From: Fodinibius sediminis
GTDB taxonomy: Bacteria; Bacteroidota; Rhodothermia; Balneolales; Balneolaceae
Direction of reading: 5' to 3'
DNA: 64,000 nt
NCBI RefSeq assembly: GCF_900182555.1
Contig: NZ_FXTH01000001.1
Location: 62,001 to 126,000 of the forward strand
The position numbers were made by a program, and so were the translations under genes. The notes below the pieces were generated by a model. It saw nothing but the letters and a program-made list of their open reading frames with translations. It ran no database searches and was not told the DNA's origin. This document shows, in pieces, positions 1 to 8,528 of this stretch. Within the stretch, counting starts at the first letter, position 1. The number at the start of each line of letters is the position of its first letter.

Positions 1-1
1 C

Positions 2-685
2 TCTTTTTCTATTCCAACCGGCTCGGAAGCATTTTGGCTCAACCACCTCCAGGATCAGTCCATTGAAACAGAACCTCCATTTGAACGATTTGGCAAGAAG
101 ATCATAGGGCTTCAGGATCCAGATGGTCTGCACCTGGAACTCGTCATCGATCCAGGGACCGATGAAAGCCGGGGATGGGACGGCGGCCCCCTTCCGGCTG
201 AACATGCCATCCGTGGCATTCACGGGGCCACCCTGGCCGAAAAAGACTACCGGGCCACGGCACGTCTGCTGGAGGAAGACCTGGGATTCAGCTTGACAAA
301 TCAGTTGGATAACCGTTACTGCTATCAGACAAATTCCGATTACGGGTCGGTTATTGAAATCATCGACCAGTTTGGACCCAAAGGCCGGCCCGGCCGGGGA
401 ACGGTCCACCATATCGCCTTCCGGGCAGAGAACCAGGAACAGCAGCAGCTGATGCGGCAACAGCTATTGAACAAAGGATATTATGTTACAGAGACAAAGG
501 ACCGGGATTATTTCACCTCCATCTACTTTCATGAACCCGGTGGCGTTCTTTTTGAAATTGCTACTGACCCACCGGGTTTCACCCGGGATGAGGAGCTCGA
601 ATCGCTCGGCAGCAGCCTGCAGCTCCCGAACTGGCTGGAAAATCAGCGACACCGTATTGAAGCCGAACTTCCGCCGTTGAGCTGA
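2..685 (+). CDS. Ring-cleaving dioxygenase, VOC superfamily (5' truncated by window edge)
   Basis: The reading frame is open from base 2 and ends at TGA 683-685, giving the last 227 residues of a protein whose family is usually about 310 long, so the N-terminus lies outside the window. It shows the repeated beta-alpha-beta-beta-beta modules of the vicinal oxygen chelate fold. Candidate metal ligands are His in RGIHGATL, His in TVHHIAFRA and Glu in GGVLFEIATDPPG. The last motif is typical of the MhqA/MhqO/LinE-like hydroquinone or catechol extradiol dioxygenases, which open aromatic rings with Fe(II) or Mn(II) in the cytoplasm. The exact substrate cannot be read from sequence. The next gene is a separate unit 150 bases downstream. 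Confidence 0.85.
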   Translation, partial: SFSIPTGSEAFWLNHLQDQSIETEPPFERFGKKIIGLQDPDGLHLELVIDPGTDESRGWDGGPLPAEHAIRGIHGATLAEKDYRATARLLEEDLGFSLTNQLDNRYCYQTNSDYGSVIEIIDQFGPKGRPGRGTVHHIAFRAENQEQQQLMRQQLLNKGYYVTETKDRDYFTSIYFHEPGGVLFEIATDPPGFTRDEELESLGSSLQLPNWLENQRHRIEAELPPLS

Positions 686-842
686 AAAGGGCCGAACAAC
701 CACCGGAACTACCGTCTTTCCCCGGGATCCAGGCGGATTGCAATTTATGACCGACACAATGCCCCGAAAACACCAATGGCTTTTTAGCTGAAAATTTGCA
801 ATCATTGAATAAATAAACAGGGATAATAAAATTAGGGTGACG

Positions 843-2213
843 ATGAGACGGAAATTCATACTACTGTGCTTGGTGGCAGTGATGATGGGCTGTGCTTCGC
901 AGGAAACCATCGATGCTGACAAAATTATACAGAATGTGCAGGTTATCAGCATGGCCGGCGGGGAAGAAATCCAGAAAAACCAGGACGTATTTGTCAAGGG
1001 GGATCGCATTGCCCGGATTACGGGTGCCGGACAATTTGCACCGGGCCAGGAGGCCACTGTTATCGACGGAAGCGGTAAATATCTAATCCCCGGACTCTCC
1101 GAAATGCATGCCCATATACCATCCGGTGACCGCAGCAGGGAGTATATTGACCATGTGCTGTTTCTGTATTTGGCCAATGGCATTACAACCATTCGGGGAA
1201 TGCTGGGAGATCCCCTGCATCTTGACCTTCGCCGGCAGGCAAACCGGAATGAATTGCTCAGTCCGCGCATCTACACTTCAGGGCCGGGCTTCGGCGGGAA
1301 CAGTTTTGATAATCCCGACCAGGCCAGGCAGCAGGTCCGCGACCAAAAGGAGGCTGGCTACGATTTTCTCAAAATATTCCCGGGCCTCACGCTGAAGGAG
1401 TATAATGCCATTGCCGAGGAGGCAAACAAGGTTGGAATCGAATTTTCAGGACATATCCCCTCCTCCGTCGGACTGGTCCGTGCACTGGAAGCCGGGCAGA
1501 CGACCATCGACCACCTGGACAAATATGTTGAGGCCCTTGTCACCGATACCGTGTCAGCGGAGAGCCCGGGCGTTATTTATTTTGGCATGCATCTGACGCC
1601 GCAAGCCGAGCGTAACAAGATTGCCGAAGTTGCCCGACTCACAACGGATGCGGGAACCTGGAATGTGCCCACCCAGGCTCTGCTGGAACATGTTCTGGGG
1701 CCAGAAACGCCTGAAGAGCTGGCTCAGCGCCCAGAATTTCAGTACATGCCCCGGGAAACCGTGCAGCAATGGATTGAAAGCAAGCAATCAATCACCGAAA
1801 ACGAGAGCTACAGCGAAACACTGGCAAAAGACTACCTTCAGCTTCGCCGGGACATCATAAAGGCTCTGCATGAGGCCGATGCCGGACTTCTGCTGGGATC
1901 CGATGCCCCGCAGATCTTCAATGTGCCCGGCTTCTCGGTCCACCACGAGCTGCGGTATATTGTGCAGGCCGGGCTTTCGCCATACGAAACATTGGAAACA
2001 GGCACCTACAATGCAGCGCAGTATCTGAACGATCTTGAAAACAGCGGCACCATAGAAGAGGGAAAAATAGCGGATATGGTTTTACTGGAGGCAAATCCAC
2101 TGGACGATATTTCCAATTCCTCCAGCATCGCAGGGGTAATGTATCGTGGCAACTGGCTGTCTAATCGTGAAATAGAAAAGCGGCTGAATACGATAGCAGA
2201 GCAGTACAACTGA
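843..2213 (+). CDS. Amidohydrolase-family lipoprotein
   Basis: A metal-dependent hydrolase of the amidohydrolase superfamily (imidazolonepropionase/prolidase-like TIM barrel), probably lipid-anchored. The N-terminus is a lipoprotein signal with the lipobox ending at Cys17 (AVMMGC). Candidate metal ligands are H89 and H91 (MHAH), K177 (FLKIFP, probably carboxylated), H204 (SGHIP), H224 (IDHLD) and an Asp near residue 355 (LLGSDAP). The C-terminal part (GTIEEGKIADMVLLEANPL) is the usual composite beta-sandwich. I chose ATG 843, with AGGG at 834-837 five bases upstream, over the in-frame GTG 837. Substrate unknown; related proteins hydrolyse dipeptides or cyclic amides. It stands alone, convergent with the MarR gene. 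Confidence 0.85.
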   Translation: MRRKFILLCLVAVMMGCASQETIDADKIIQNVQVISMAGGEEIQKNQDVFVKGDRIARITGAGQFAPGQEATVIDGSGKYLIPGLSEMHAHIPSGDRSREYIDHVLFLYLANGITTIRGMLGDPLHLDLRRQANRNELLSPRIYTSGPGFGGNSFDNPDQARQQVRDQKEAGYDFLKIFPGLTLKEYNAIAEEANKVGIEFSGHIPSSVGLVRALEAGQTTIDHLDKYVEALVTDTVSAESPGVIYFGMHLTPQAERNKIAEVARLTTDAGTWNVPTQALLEHVLGPETPEELAQRPEFQYMPRETVQQWIESKQSITENESYSETLAKDYLQLRRDIIKALHEADAGLLLGSDAPQIFNVPGFSVHHELRYIVQAGLSPYETLETGTYNAAQYLNDLENSGTIEEGKIADMVLLEANPLDDISNSSSIAGVMYRGNWLSNREIEKRLNTIAEQYN

Positions 2214-2304
2214 GCAGGCAGGAGCCTGATCATTCAGCCTCTTCATGAAGATGCCCATGGCCAAACATCCTCGCAGGTTGATGTCACTGACGGCTTACTG
2301 CTCC

Positions 2305-2733
2305 CTAAACCAGCTCTTCCATCGCTTTTTCAATCATTTCCGATAACACCTCCACATAGCGCTCACCAAGCTGCTCCTTTATCTGGTTGAGCACGCGCTC
2401 CCAGGTTTCTTCCAGCTGTTCGGCCAGTTTTTCCCCCTCCTCTGTACATATAACAGCCGTTGCCCGCCCCTTCGATTTGCGCCATACCAATCCCCTGCGC
2501 TCTATCTTCTGCACCAGGCGGGTGATGGTGGAAGGCTTCAGGGACAAGGCTTCGGCCAAAGAACCAGGCTGTATACCCGGATTGCGTTGGGCAAGCATCA
2601 AAAGCAAGGCATGGGAAGTAGAAAGACCCACTGCAGCAAATGCCTCATCCGCCTCCCGGCTCAACTGCCGAGACAGCGCCGAGGTCAGGAAAATCAGATT
2701 TCCGGACAACATTTCATCATGGATATCGGGCAT
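2305..2733 (-). CDS. MarR-family transcriptional regulator
   Basis: A 142-residue protein with the MarR layout: an N-terminal dimerisation helix, a winged helix-turn-helix at about residues 45-100 (LSLKPSTITRLVQKIERRGLVWRK is the recognition helix and start of the wing) and a C-terminal dimerisation helix. MarR proteins are dimeric repressors released by small ligands, often aromatic compounds. ATG 2733 is preferred over the in-frame TTG 2760 because a 32-base near-perfect inverted repeat lies at 2739-2770; with TTG that repeat would be inside the gene. The regulated target is not certain; the repeat lies directly at this gene's own start, which suggests autoregulation. Confidence 0.88.
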   Translation of the reverse strand: MPDIHDEMLSGNLIFLTSALSRQLSREADEAFAAVGLSTSHALLLMLAQRNPGIQPGSLAEALSLKPSTITRLVQKIERRGLVWRKSKGRATAVICTEEGEKLAEQLEETWERVLNQIKEQLGERYVEVLSEMIEKAMEELV

Positions 2734-2738
2734 AGCAG

Positions 2739-2770
2739 TATATTTTGTTTGAGCATGCAAATAAAATATA
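2739..2770. promoter_or_regulatory. Inverted repeat, candidate MarR operator
   Basis: Two 13-base arms (TATATTTTGTTTG at 2739-2751 and CAAATAAAATATA at 2758-2770) match as inverted repeats at 12 of 13 positions around the spacer AGCATG. The centre also contains the palindrome GCATGC. It ends five bases upstream of the marR ATG on the minus strand, where a bound dimer would block transcription or ribosome access. The size and symmetry fit a MarR dimer site. Binding is inferred. Confidence 0.6.
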
Positions 2771-2871
2771 CTGAAATAACCGCAATGAGCAAATGCATTC
2801 GCCGAACTGGAGGACCAACAAACGACTCCGGCACCTCATCTCCAGAACAGCTGCGATAAGCCTTGAGGCAG

Positions 2872-5340
2872 TCAGCCCTCTCTCACCTCAACATCCCAGA
2901 TACGTTCACAGTAATCACGGATCGAACGATCCGAGGAAAAGTGCCCCATATTCGCAATATTAATAATGGCTTTGCGGGTCCACTCCGGCTGCTGCTTGTA
3001 TACCCGTTCCACCTCTGCCTGCTTGTCGACATACGACCGATAATCACCCAGGACCATGAAATAGTCCCCTTCGTTAAGCAGGGCATTGGTAATGGGATGG
3101 AACAGGTTTGGGGCTTCGGGACTGAAATAGCCGCTATGGATCTGATCAATCACCTGTTTAAGCTCCTGGTCCTCTTCATAGATCGCTTTGGGTTCGTAGC
3201 CATTCTGGCGTATGGCATCAATTTCATCCACGGTAAATCCAAAAATGAAAATATTATCAGGACCTACCTGCTCACGGATCTCAATATTCGCCCCGTCAAG
3301 CGTACCGATCGTCAGTGCGCCATTTAACGCAAACTTCATATTTCCCGTACCTGATGCTTCCATTCCGGCCGTGGAAATCTGTTCCGACAGGTCGGCCGCC
3401 GGGATCATCTTTTCCGCCAGCGACACGCTGTAATCGGGTAAGAACAATACTCTCAGTGTATCTGAAACATCGGGATCGTTGTTGATAATCTCCGCCACAC
3501 TGTTGATCAGCTTGATATGCAGCTTGGCCATGGTATAGCCCGGGGCGGCTTTACCGGCAAAAAGAAGCGTCCGGGGCTCGATATCAGCACCGGGATTTTC
3601 CTTCAGTCGATTATAAAGCGTAACAGCATGCATAACAGCCATCAACTGGCGTTTGTACTCATGAATACGCTTAATCTGAATATCAAAAATAGAATGCGGA
3701 TTTATACCGACACCGTGCTGCCTTTTAACATAGTCGGCCAACCTCTTTTTATTGGCGAGCTTGATCTGCTGAACAGACTCCCGGAACGAATCATCTTCGG
3801 TAAAATCCTGAACCCTCTTCAGCTGATCCAGGTGGGTCATCCACTCCTCCCCAATTCGATCTGATATCAGCCCTGCCAGTCCGCGATTGCACTGGCGCAG
3901 CCAGCGGCGGGGCGTGATGCCGTTGGTCACATTGGTAAACTTTCCGGGGAATTCCTGAGCAAAGTCCTTGAAGATGGTCTTCTTCATCAAATCACTGTGC
4001 AACTGGGAAACCCCGTTCACTTTTTTGGCCCCAACGATGCCCAAATTTCCCATGCGTACGCGGGCATTCATTTCGTTGCTGACAATCCTCATCCGCTCTC
4101 TTTGCTCCCTGGTGCGGCCGCTCACCCGGATGGTGTTCAGGAAACGGCGATCGATCTCTCGAATAATCTGGGTGTGACGGGGCAGCAGGTTTGACATCAG
4201 CGAAACAGGCCACTGTTCCAGTGCCTCCGGCATCAGCGTATGATTGGTATAATTCATCGTCCGGGTTACAATATCCCAGGCCGGTTCCCATTCGAGCTCC
4301 TCTTCATCCATCAGCACGCGCATAAGCTCCGGGATCGCCAGATTGGGATGTGTATCGTTGCACTGCACAGCCATCTGAGCAGGTATCTTCCGCAGGTCAT
4401 CAAACTGTTTTTTAAATCGCTGCATGGCGTCCTGCAGAGAAGCTGACACCAGGAAATATTCCTGTTTTAGCCGCAGCTCCTGTCCCTTGAACACTTTATC
4501 ATTCGGATAGAGCACACGCGAGATATTCTCCTCCAGCAGGTTGTTGCGTACCGCATCAATATAGTCGCCCTGGTTGAAACTTTTCAGATCAAAACCCTCG
4601 TCGGAAGTAGCTTTCCACAGCCTGAGTGTGTTCACGACCCCGTTCTGAAAGCCCGGAATCGGGGTATCATAGGCCAGTGCATTAACCTTGTGTGTATTGA
4701 CCCAGTCGAAATGCAGGCGCCCCCTGGCATCCTTGCTCGCCGTTGTTTCCCCATAAAACTGTATCTTGTACTTTTTCCGGGGGCGGACGATGCTCCAGGG
4801 GTAGCCATACTCCAGCCAGAGGTCCGGCTTTTCAACCTGCCATCCGTCAACTATATCCTGGTCAAAAATGCCATAGTCATAGCGAATGCCGTAGCCAATG
4901 GCAGGCACCCCCAGCGTTGCCATGGAATCAAGGAAACAGGCTGCAAGCCGCCCCAGCCCTCCATTGCCCAGTCCCGCATCCACTTCCGTCTCACGAAGTA
5001 CATCATAGTCCAGCCCCAGCCCTTCAATAGCTTCTGCGGCGACATCCTGCAGTCCGAGGTTGATCAGCATGTTGTCCAAAAGCCGGCCGATAAGATATTC
5101 CATTGAAAGATAGTAGACGCGCTTGGCTTTTTGCTGGTAATAGCGCTGCTGCGTATCTATCCAACGGTCGTGCAAACGATCCATCACTGTCATCACCACA
5201 CTGTGGTAGTGATCCCATTCCGTGGATACATACTGGTCTTTAGCCAGCGTATACTGTAAATGCTGTTTTATATCTTCGCGGAAAGCATCAACATCCATGC
5301 CCGTACGCGGCTGGAGATCGTGTGGAATATCAGTAGGCAT
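2872..5340 (-). CDS. glgP: Glycogen/alpha-glucan phosphorylase
   Basis: An 822-residue, full-length family GT35 phosphorylase that releases glucose-1-phosphate from glycogen or maltodextrin using inorganic phosphate and pyridoxal phosphate. The PLP-binding lysine lies at about residue 669 in the conserved ASGTGNMKFALNGALTIGT segment. Other family blocks are visible: GNGGLGRLAACFLDS, GYGIRYDYGIF, VQCNDTHPNLAIPELMR and NVTNGITPRRWL. It is the only glycogen gene in the window. No Shine-Dalgarno sequence is visible before ATG 5340. The upstream 638 bases are unusually structured (see the ncRNA entry), and a leftward transcript through that region could reach this gene, so a regulatory leader is possible. 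Confidence 0.97.
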   Translation of the reverse strand: MPTDIPHDLQPRTGMDVDAFREDIKQHLQYTLAKDQYVSTEWDHYHSVVMTVMDRLHDRWIDTQQRYYQQKAKRVYYLSMEYLIGRLLDNMLINLGLQDVAAEAIEGLGLDYDVLRETEVDAGLGNGGLGRLAACFLDSMATLGVPAIGYGIRYDYGIFDQDIVDGWQVEKPDLWLEYGYPWSIVRPRKKYKIQFYGETTASKDARGRLHFDWVNTHKVNALAYDTPIPGFQNGVVNTLRLWKATSDEGFDLKSFNQGDYIDAVRNNLLEENISRVLYPNDKVFKGQELRLKQEYFLVSASLQDAMQRFKKQFDDLRKIPAQMAVQCNDTHPNLAIPELMRVLMDEEELEWEPAWDIVTRTMNYTNHTLMPEALEQWPVSLMSNLLPRHTQIIREIDRRFLNTIRVSGRTREQRERMRIVSNEMNARVRMGNLGIVGAKKVNGVSQLHSDLMKKTIFKDFAQEFPGKFTNVTNGITPRRWLRQCNRGLAGLISDRIGEEWMTHLDQLKRVQDFTEDDSFRESVQQIKLANKKRLADYVKRQHGVGINPHSIFDIQIKRIHEYKRQLMAVMHAVTLYNRLKENPGADIEPRTLLFAGKAAPGYTMAKLHIKLINSVAEIINNDPDVSDTLRVLFLPDYSVSLAEKMIPAADLSEQISTAGMEASGTGNMKFALNGALTIGTLDGANIEIREQVGPDNIFIFGFTVDEIDAIRQNGYEPKAIYEEDQELKQVIDQIHSGYFSPEAPNLFHPITNALLNEGDYFMVLGDYRSYVDKQAEVERVYKQQPEWTRKAIINIANMGHFSSDRSIRDYCERIWDVEVREG

Positions 5341-5454
5341 AACATTGAGAAACTTAAATAGGGTGAATAATTAATGCGGTAATTAATGATTAAAAATAGA
5401 GAATTAAAAATGAAAAGAACTTGCGGGCGCAGAACAAGAACGCCTTAACTAGAA
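5341..5454 (-). promoter_or_regulatory. AT-rich upstream region of glgP
   Basis: The segment just upstream of glgP is strongly AT-rich, with AATTAATG repeated at short distance within 5370-5390 and A/T runs from 5385 to 5420. This is a plausible core promoter or leader for glgP. No clear -35/-10 pair is evident and no coding sequence is seen. Confidence 0.3.
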
Positions 5455-5523
5455 ACCGGTACCAACGGCCTGGATACTTCCGCCCGGGCATGCCTCATAC
5501 CCCCCTCTGCCGGCGGTACCGGT
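5455..5523. repeat. Long-range inverted repeat (perfect 9-base arms)
   Basis: ACCGGTACC at 5455-5463 and GGTACCGGT at 5515-5523 are perfect inverted repeats. Just inside them CGGC 5466-5469 and GCCG 5509-5512 can pair as well, separated from the outer arms by a 2x2 internal loop. The enclosed part also holds GCCCGGGC. As RNA on either strand this would fold into a closed 69-nucleotide domain. No protein-coding frame explains it. Confidence 0.55.
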
Positions 5524-5599
5524 CAGGAATGGCATAAAAACACACCGGTCAGACAGTAACAACGTATCGCACCCTTATTCTGTGATGTGCTTATCAAAC

Positions 5600-5705
5600 A
5601 AAAACCCCGGCAGGTTTTCAAAACCCACCGGGGTCTAATAGGGCACACCCAAAACAGGTGCTCCTTTCAGGCACTCTCTCTTAGATGACCGTGCCTTTTT
5701 TATGA
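5600..5705 (-). ncRNA. Candidate structured RNA or attenuator with intrinsic terminator
   Basis: Three adjacent hairpins are visible. The strongest is ACCCCGG/CCGGGGT (5604-5610 with 5628-5634) continued by GGTTTT/AAAACC (5613-5618 with 5620-5625). On the minus strand it is followed by TTTTTGTTTG, a good intrinsic terminator. Upstream on that strand are hairpins at 5641-5664 and 5671-5696 (GGCAC/GTGCC). On the plus strand the last one, followed by TTTTTT at 5697-5702, could itself act as a weaker terminator. The arrangement fits a small RNA or a 5' leader attenuator for glgP. I recognise no known riboswitch or housekeeping RNA consensus, so the identity is open. Confidence 0.4.
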
Positions 5706-5978
5706 TGATACCCGGCAACCAGGGTACAATGCATCTTGAATAGGATTATTAACTATGAAAACGCTCAAAGCGTCTCTCTCGATAAACAGTCTGATTATTG
5801 ATGGTCGTTATTCAGTAATATAGTCTCTCAACTGCCACCCTGATATATTCAGGTTTTATTTGATATAGCTTTTTTTAATATTGAAATATAATTGTACCAA
5901 GGGTCGGGACCCCGTTTTTTCTATTTTTTGCCAACGGGCTCATACTACGTATCTGCAACCTGATTTGCCATCATTTTT
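5706..5978. other. Intergenic region without recognisable gene
   Basis: An AT-rich stretch between the hairpin cluster and the sensor gene. It contains a short GGGT/ACCC stem near 5910-5921 followed by CGTTTTTT, too small to call a terminator. Promoters for the rightward sensor gene and any leftward transcript must lie here, but I see no confident consensus. Confidence 0.4.
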
Positions 5979-7511
5979 ATGAACTGGTTCAGAACCTGCT
6001 GTGTATACAGCGTATTCGCCGTTTTTTTCTTTATTTTTTGGGGAGCCTCTGTCTTACTTTCGCCACCGATCCATGCCCAGAGTCTGGAACCCGATCTGCT
6101 TTCTGAATCTGAAGGCCCCCTTCATCCCTATGATTCTTTCCTGTTTGCTGACATCGATACCCTCCGCCAGAAGGTCTATGTCTTTATTGAATCCGGCCTG
6201 TGGTCCTTTGATCTCAGCAACGAAAAATGGCAGTTTCTTGACTCCCTGAAAAATCGTCCGGACAGGATCGAAAATTTTCAATTTGGCTATAACCCGGTAA
6301 AAGAAAAATTACAGCTTTGGTCGAACGGGATTGGCCAGATGTATGAAATATCGCTCTCCAATTTTTCTATCCGACGCATCGACCAGTCACATAACCACCG
6401 CAATCAATACGGGCATGCTCCCTTTTTCCATAACAATGGATCCCTTTTTGGTTTTGGAGGCTATGGCTACTGGAGCTGGAAAAACATCCTCACTTTTTAT
6501 AATTACCAGATCAACGAATGGAATGTTCAACCCGTTGATCCCAACTCGGAGATGCCTCCCCCCCAAGCTCCTATTTTCGGTACCTATCACCCGGAGAAGA
6601 ACAGCTTTTTTCTGCTGGGAGGCACCTCTCCCAAAGAGCACCGGCAGGACGATCAGTATACCGAAATGATTACCCGGTACGATTACTGGTCCTTTGATTT
6701 TGACAAGGAACGGTGGAACCGCGAAGCTTCCTTCAACCTTCCGGGCTTCGAACCCTACAACCCCTTCACACTCACGCAATTCAGCAAGAACGCACGCCTG
6801 TCGATCACCACCCTCAGTACCGAAAGTAACACCTGGTACTTCCCCCTGTGGCGGACGAACCAGTCGCGGGATATCATTTTCCTTACTTCCCTTAACGTGC
6901 ACGAAAATCAACTTTTTGACCCCATAAAACTGAATTTCGGGGTAAGCCGGGTCTTCCTTCCGGCAAGCTTTCTATACAATAATAACGGCGACATTGTCTT
7001 TGTCGGCATCGATTATCTTTCGCATCAGTCCCATGCTCCAATCCGTCTTTACTCCATACCGGAAGATACCATTCATGCTGTCCGGCAGACCAGTGAATCG
7101 GGAACCGAAATCTTGTTCTGGGGCATACTGATTCTTATTGTTCTTACTGCCGTCATCATAACATTCAGGAGCTCCTGGCATTCCGGCAGCCTGACAGCAG
7201 ACCCGGCATTTTCGCTGGATGAACTGGACCATTACGAATGGATGAGCATAAATGAGAGGAAGCTTCTTCGTTTCCTGGCGAAGGATGGCATCTGTAAGGA
7301 AACCCAGGAAATTGAAGAATACCTCTGGCCGGACATCAGCAATTATGACTACCGGCGGCGTTTGCGCAATGACCTGCTTAAATCGCTCAACCACAAGATC
7401 CGGCAACACACCGACCTCGAACAGGAGGTTATCTTCAAAAAGCCGGATCCCAGTGACCGGAGGAAAAAACTCTATGGCATTCACCCTGCTATTGAAACAG
7501 GCCAAAATTAG
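5979..7511 (+). CDS. Exported beta-propeller (Kelch-like) sensor with TM segment and cytoplasmic winged-helix domain
   Basis: A 510-residue protein with four parts in order. There is a signal peptide (about 1-34, ending IHAQS). A region of about 35-370 with repeated LFGFGGYGYWSW and FFLLGGTSP blades resembles a Kelch/galactose-oxidase propeller. One strong transmembrane helix follows at about 376-396 (GILILIVLTAVIITF). A charged C-terminal domain, about 405-505, shows helix-turn-helix character (SINERKLLRFLAKDG, IEEYLWPDIS, YRRRLRNDLLKSLN). The predicted topology puts the propeller in the periplasm and the winged helix in the cytoplasm, like a ToxR/CadC-type one-component regulator with an unusual sensor. 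The DNA-binding assignment comes from pattern, not from a search. The gene stands alone with no visible Shine-Dalgarno sequence. Confidence 0.7.
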   Translation: MNWFRTCCVYSVFAVFFFIFWGASVLLSPPIHAQSLEPDLLSESEGPLHPYDSFLFADIDTLRQKVYVFIESGLWSFDLSNEKWQFLDSLKNRPDRIENFQFGYNPVKEKLQLWSNGIGQMYEISLSNFSIRRIDQSHNHRNQYGHAPFFHNNGSLFGFGGYGYWSWKNILTFYNYQINEWNVQPVDPNSEMPPPQAPIFGTYHPEKNSFFLLGGTSPKEHRQDDQYTEMITRYDYWSFDFDKERWNREASFNLPGFEPYNPFTLTQFSKNARLSITTLSTESNTWYFPLWRTNQSRDIIFLTSLNVHENQLFDPIKLNFGVSRVFLPASFLYNNNGDIVFVGIDYLSHQSHAPIRLYSIPEDTIHAVRQTSESGTEILFWGILILIVLTAVIITFRSSWHSGSLTADPAFSLDELDHYEWMSINERKLLRFLAKDGICKETQEIEEYLWPDISNYDYRRRLRNDLLKSLNHKIRQHTDLEQEVIFKKPDPSDRRKKLYGIHPAIETGQN

Positions 7512-7599
7512 GACAAAACCGTGCCTGTTGTTCACCTCTGGACCATAACCAACAGTCTGTCATATCCTTCACTGCATCATCAGCGAATTCAATTGTTTG

Positions 7600-8466
7600 C
7601 TAATCTTTTCGATAGATCCCGTAATCGGGTTTAAACCCGGGACGCGTGAGATTACTGGGGAGGTTGAGATCAAGAAATCCCTTGTAGGCATTGGTGGCCA
7701 CAAAATCTTGATCGAAGATGCCATATACCGCTGAACCGCTTCCGGTCATGGAAGCATAATGGGCCCCAAACTCGTACATCTGGTCTTTGAGATTACCCGC
7801 TACATGAATACGCGGAAAAACCGCCTGCTCCAGATCATTCGTCAGGGTGTATCGCCACTCCTCGATATCCGTTTCGGTAAGTGTCTTCTTGAGATCAAAA
7901 TCGGGTTCCGGCTTCGGCATGCAGTGCTGGTAGGCCTCGACCGTGCTGCTGGACTCATTGGGAAAACAGGTGACAATCCAGTGGTCGGGCTGTATATCCA
8001 GCGGCTCTATGTCGTGTCCCACCCCGCGGCCGATACCGGTTGCCCCCTTGATAAAGAAGGGGATATCCGCACCCAAATCACGACTCAGGTCAATTAGTTC
8101 GTCGTCGCTGAGTCCCATCTTCTCGATCTTGTTAAGCATACGCAGCGTCAGAGCCGCATTACTGCTGCCTCCTCCCAGTCCTGCTCCCGCGGGGATGCGT
8201 TTATCCACTTTAATATGGTAATGCTGTTTTAACCCAACATACCGGTCCAGGGCCCTGATGGCCTTGTTGATAAGATTACCCTCTCCTGTCGGAATTTCCT
8301 CATCACTGATATCCAGTTTTGTCTCAGGCGCCTGCATCACCTCAAAACGATCGCTCCATTCAATAAAACAAAAGCCCGTTTCGATCTGGTGATAGCCGGT
8401 AGGCAGCCGTTCCAGTACGTGCAGGCCCAAATTAATTTTGGCATATGATTCGGCAATCCACGTCAT
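7600..8466 (-). CDS. ispE: 4-diphosphocytidyl-2-C-methyl-D-erythritol kinase
   Basis: A GHMP kinase that phosphorylates CDP-ME in the MEP route to isoprenoid precursors, in the cytoplasm. The N-terminus SYAKINLGLHVL with a nearby GYHQIET is diagnostic for IspE. The ATP-binding glycine-rich loop is PAGAGLGGGSSNAAL, and the C-terminal GHMP motif is MTGSGSAVYG. ATG 8466 starts the protein at MTWIAESYAKIN; an upstream in-frame extension to 8511 has no conserved content. The product is 288 residues, normal for the family. The cca gene ends 62 bases upstream on the same strand, so the two may be co-transcribed. Confidence 0.96.
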   Translation of the reverse strand: MTWIAESYAKINLGLHVLERLPTGYHQIETGFCFIEWSDRFEVMQAPETKLDISDEEIPTGEGNLINKAIRALDRYVGLKQHYHIKVDKRIPAGAGLGGGSSNAALTLRMLNKIEKMGLSDDELIDLSRDLGADIPFFIKGATGIGRGVGHDIEPLDIQPDHWIVTCFPNESSSTVEAYQHCMPKPEPDFDLKKTLTETDIEEWRYTLTNDLEQAVFPRIHVAGNLKDQMYEFGAHYASMTGSGSAVYGIFDQDFVATNAYKGFLDLNLPSNLTRPGFKPDYGIYRKD

Positions 8467-8528
8467 GGTTTTCGGTTTTATAATCGTTAAAATTCGCCCG
8501 GAACAGTTCAAGCACCGTCTCCGGCATA

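Noticed and set aside
464-1270. Long open frame on the minus strand opposite the dioxygenase and amidohydrolase genes
   Set aside because: It has no family character and runs antisense across two well-supported genes; its openness follows from their codon pattern.
5680-5730. Short minus-strand frame of 17 codons overlapping the hairpin cluster, as a leader peptide
   Set aside because: No ribosome site or run of regulatory codons; too short to support without expression data.
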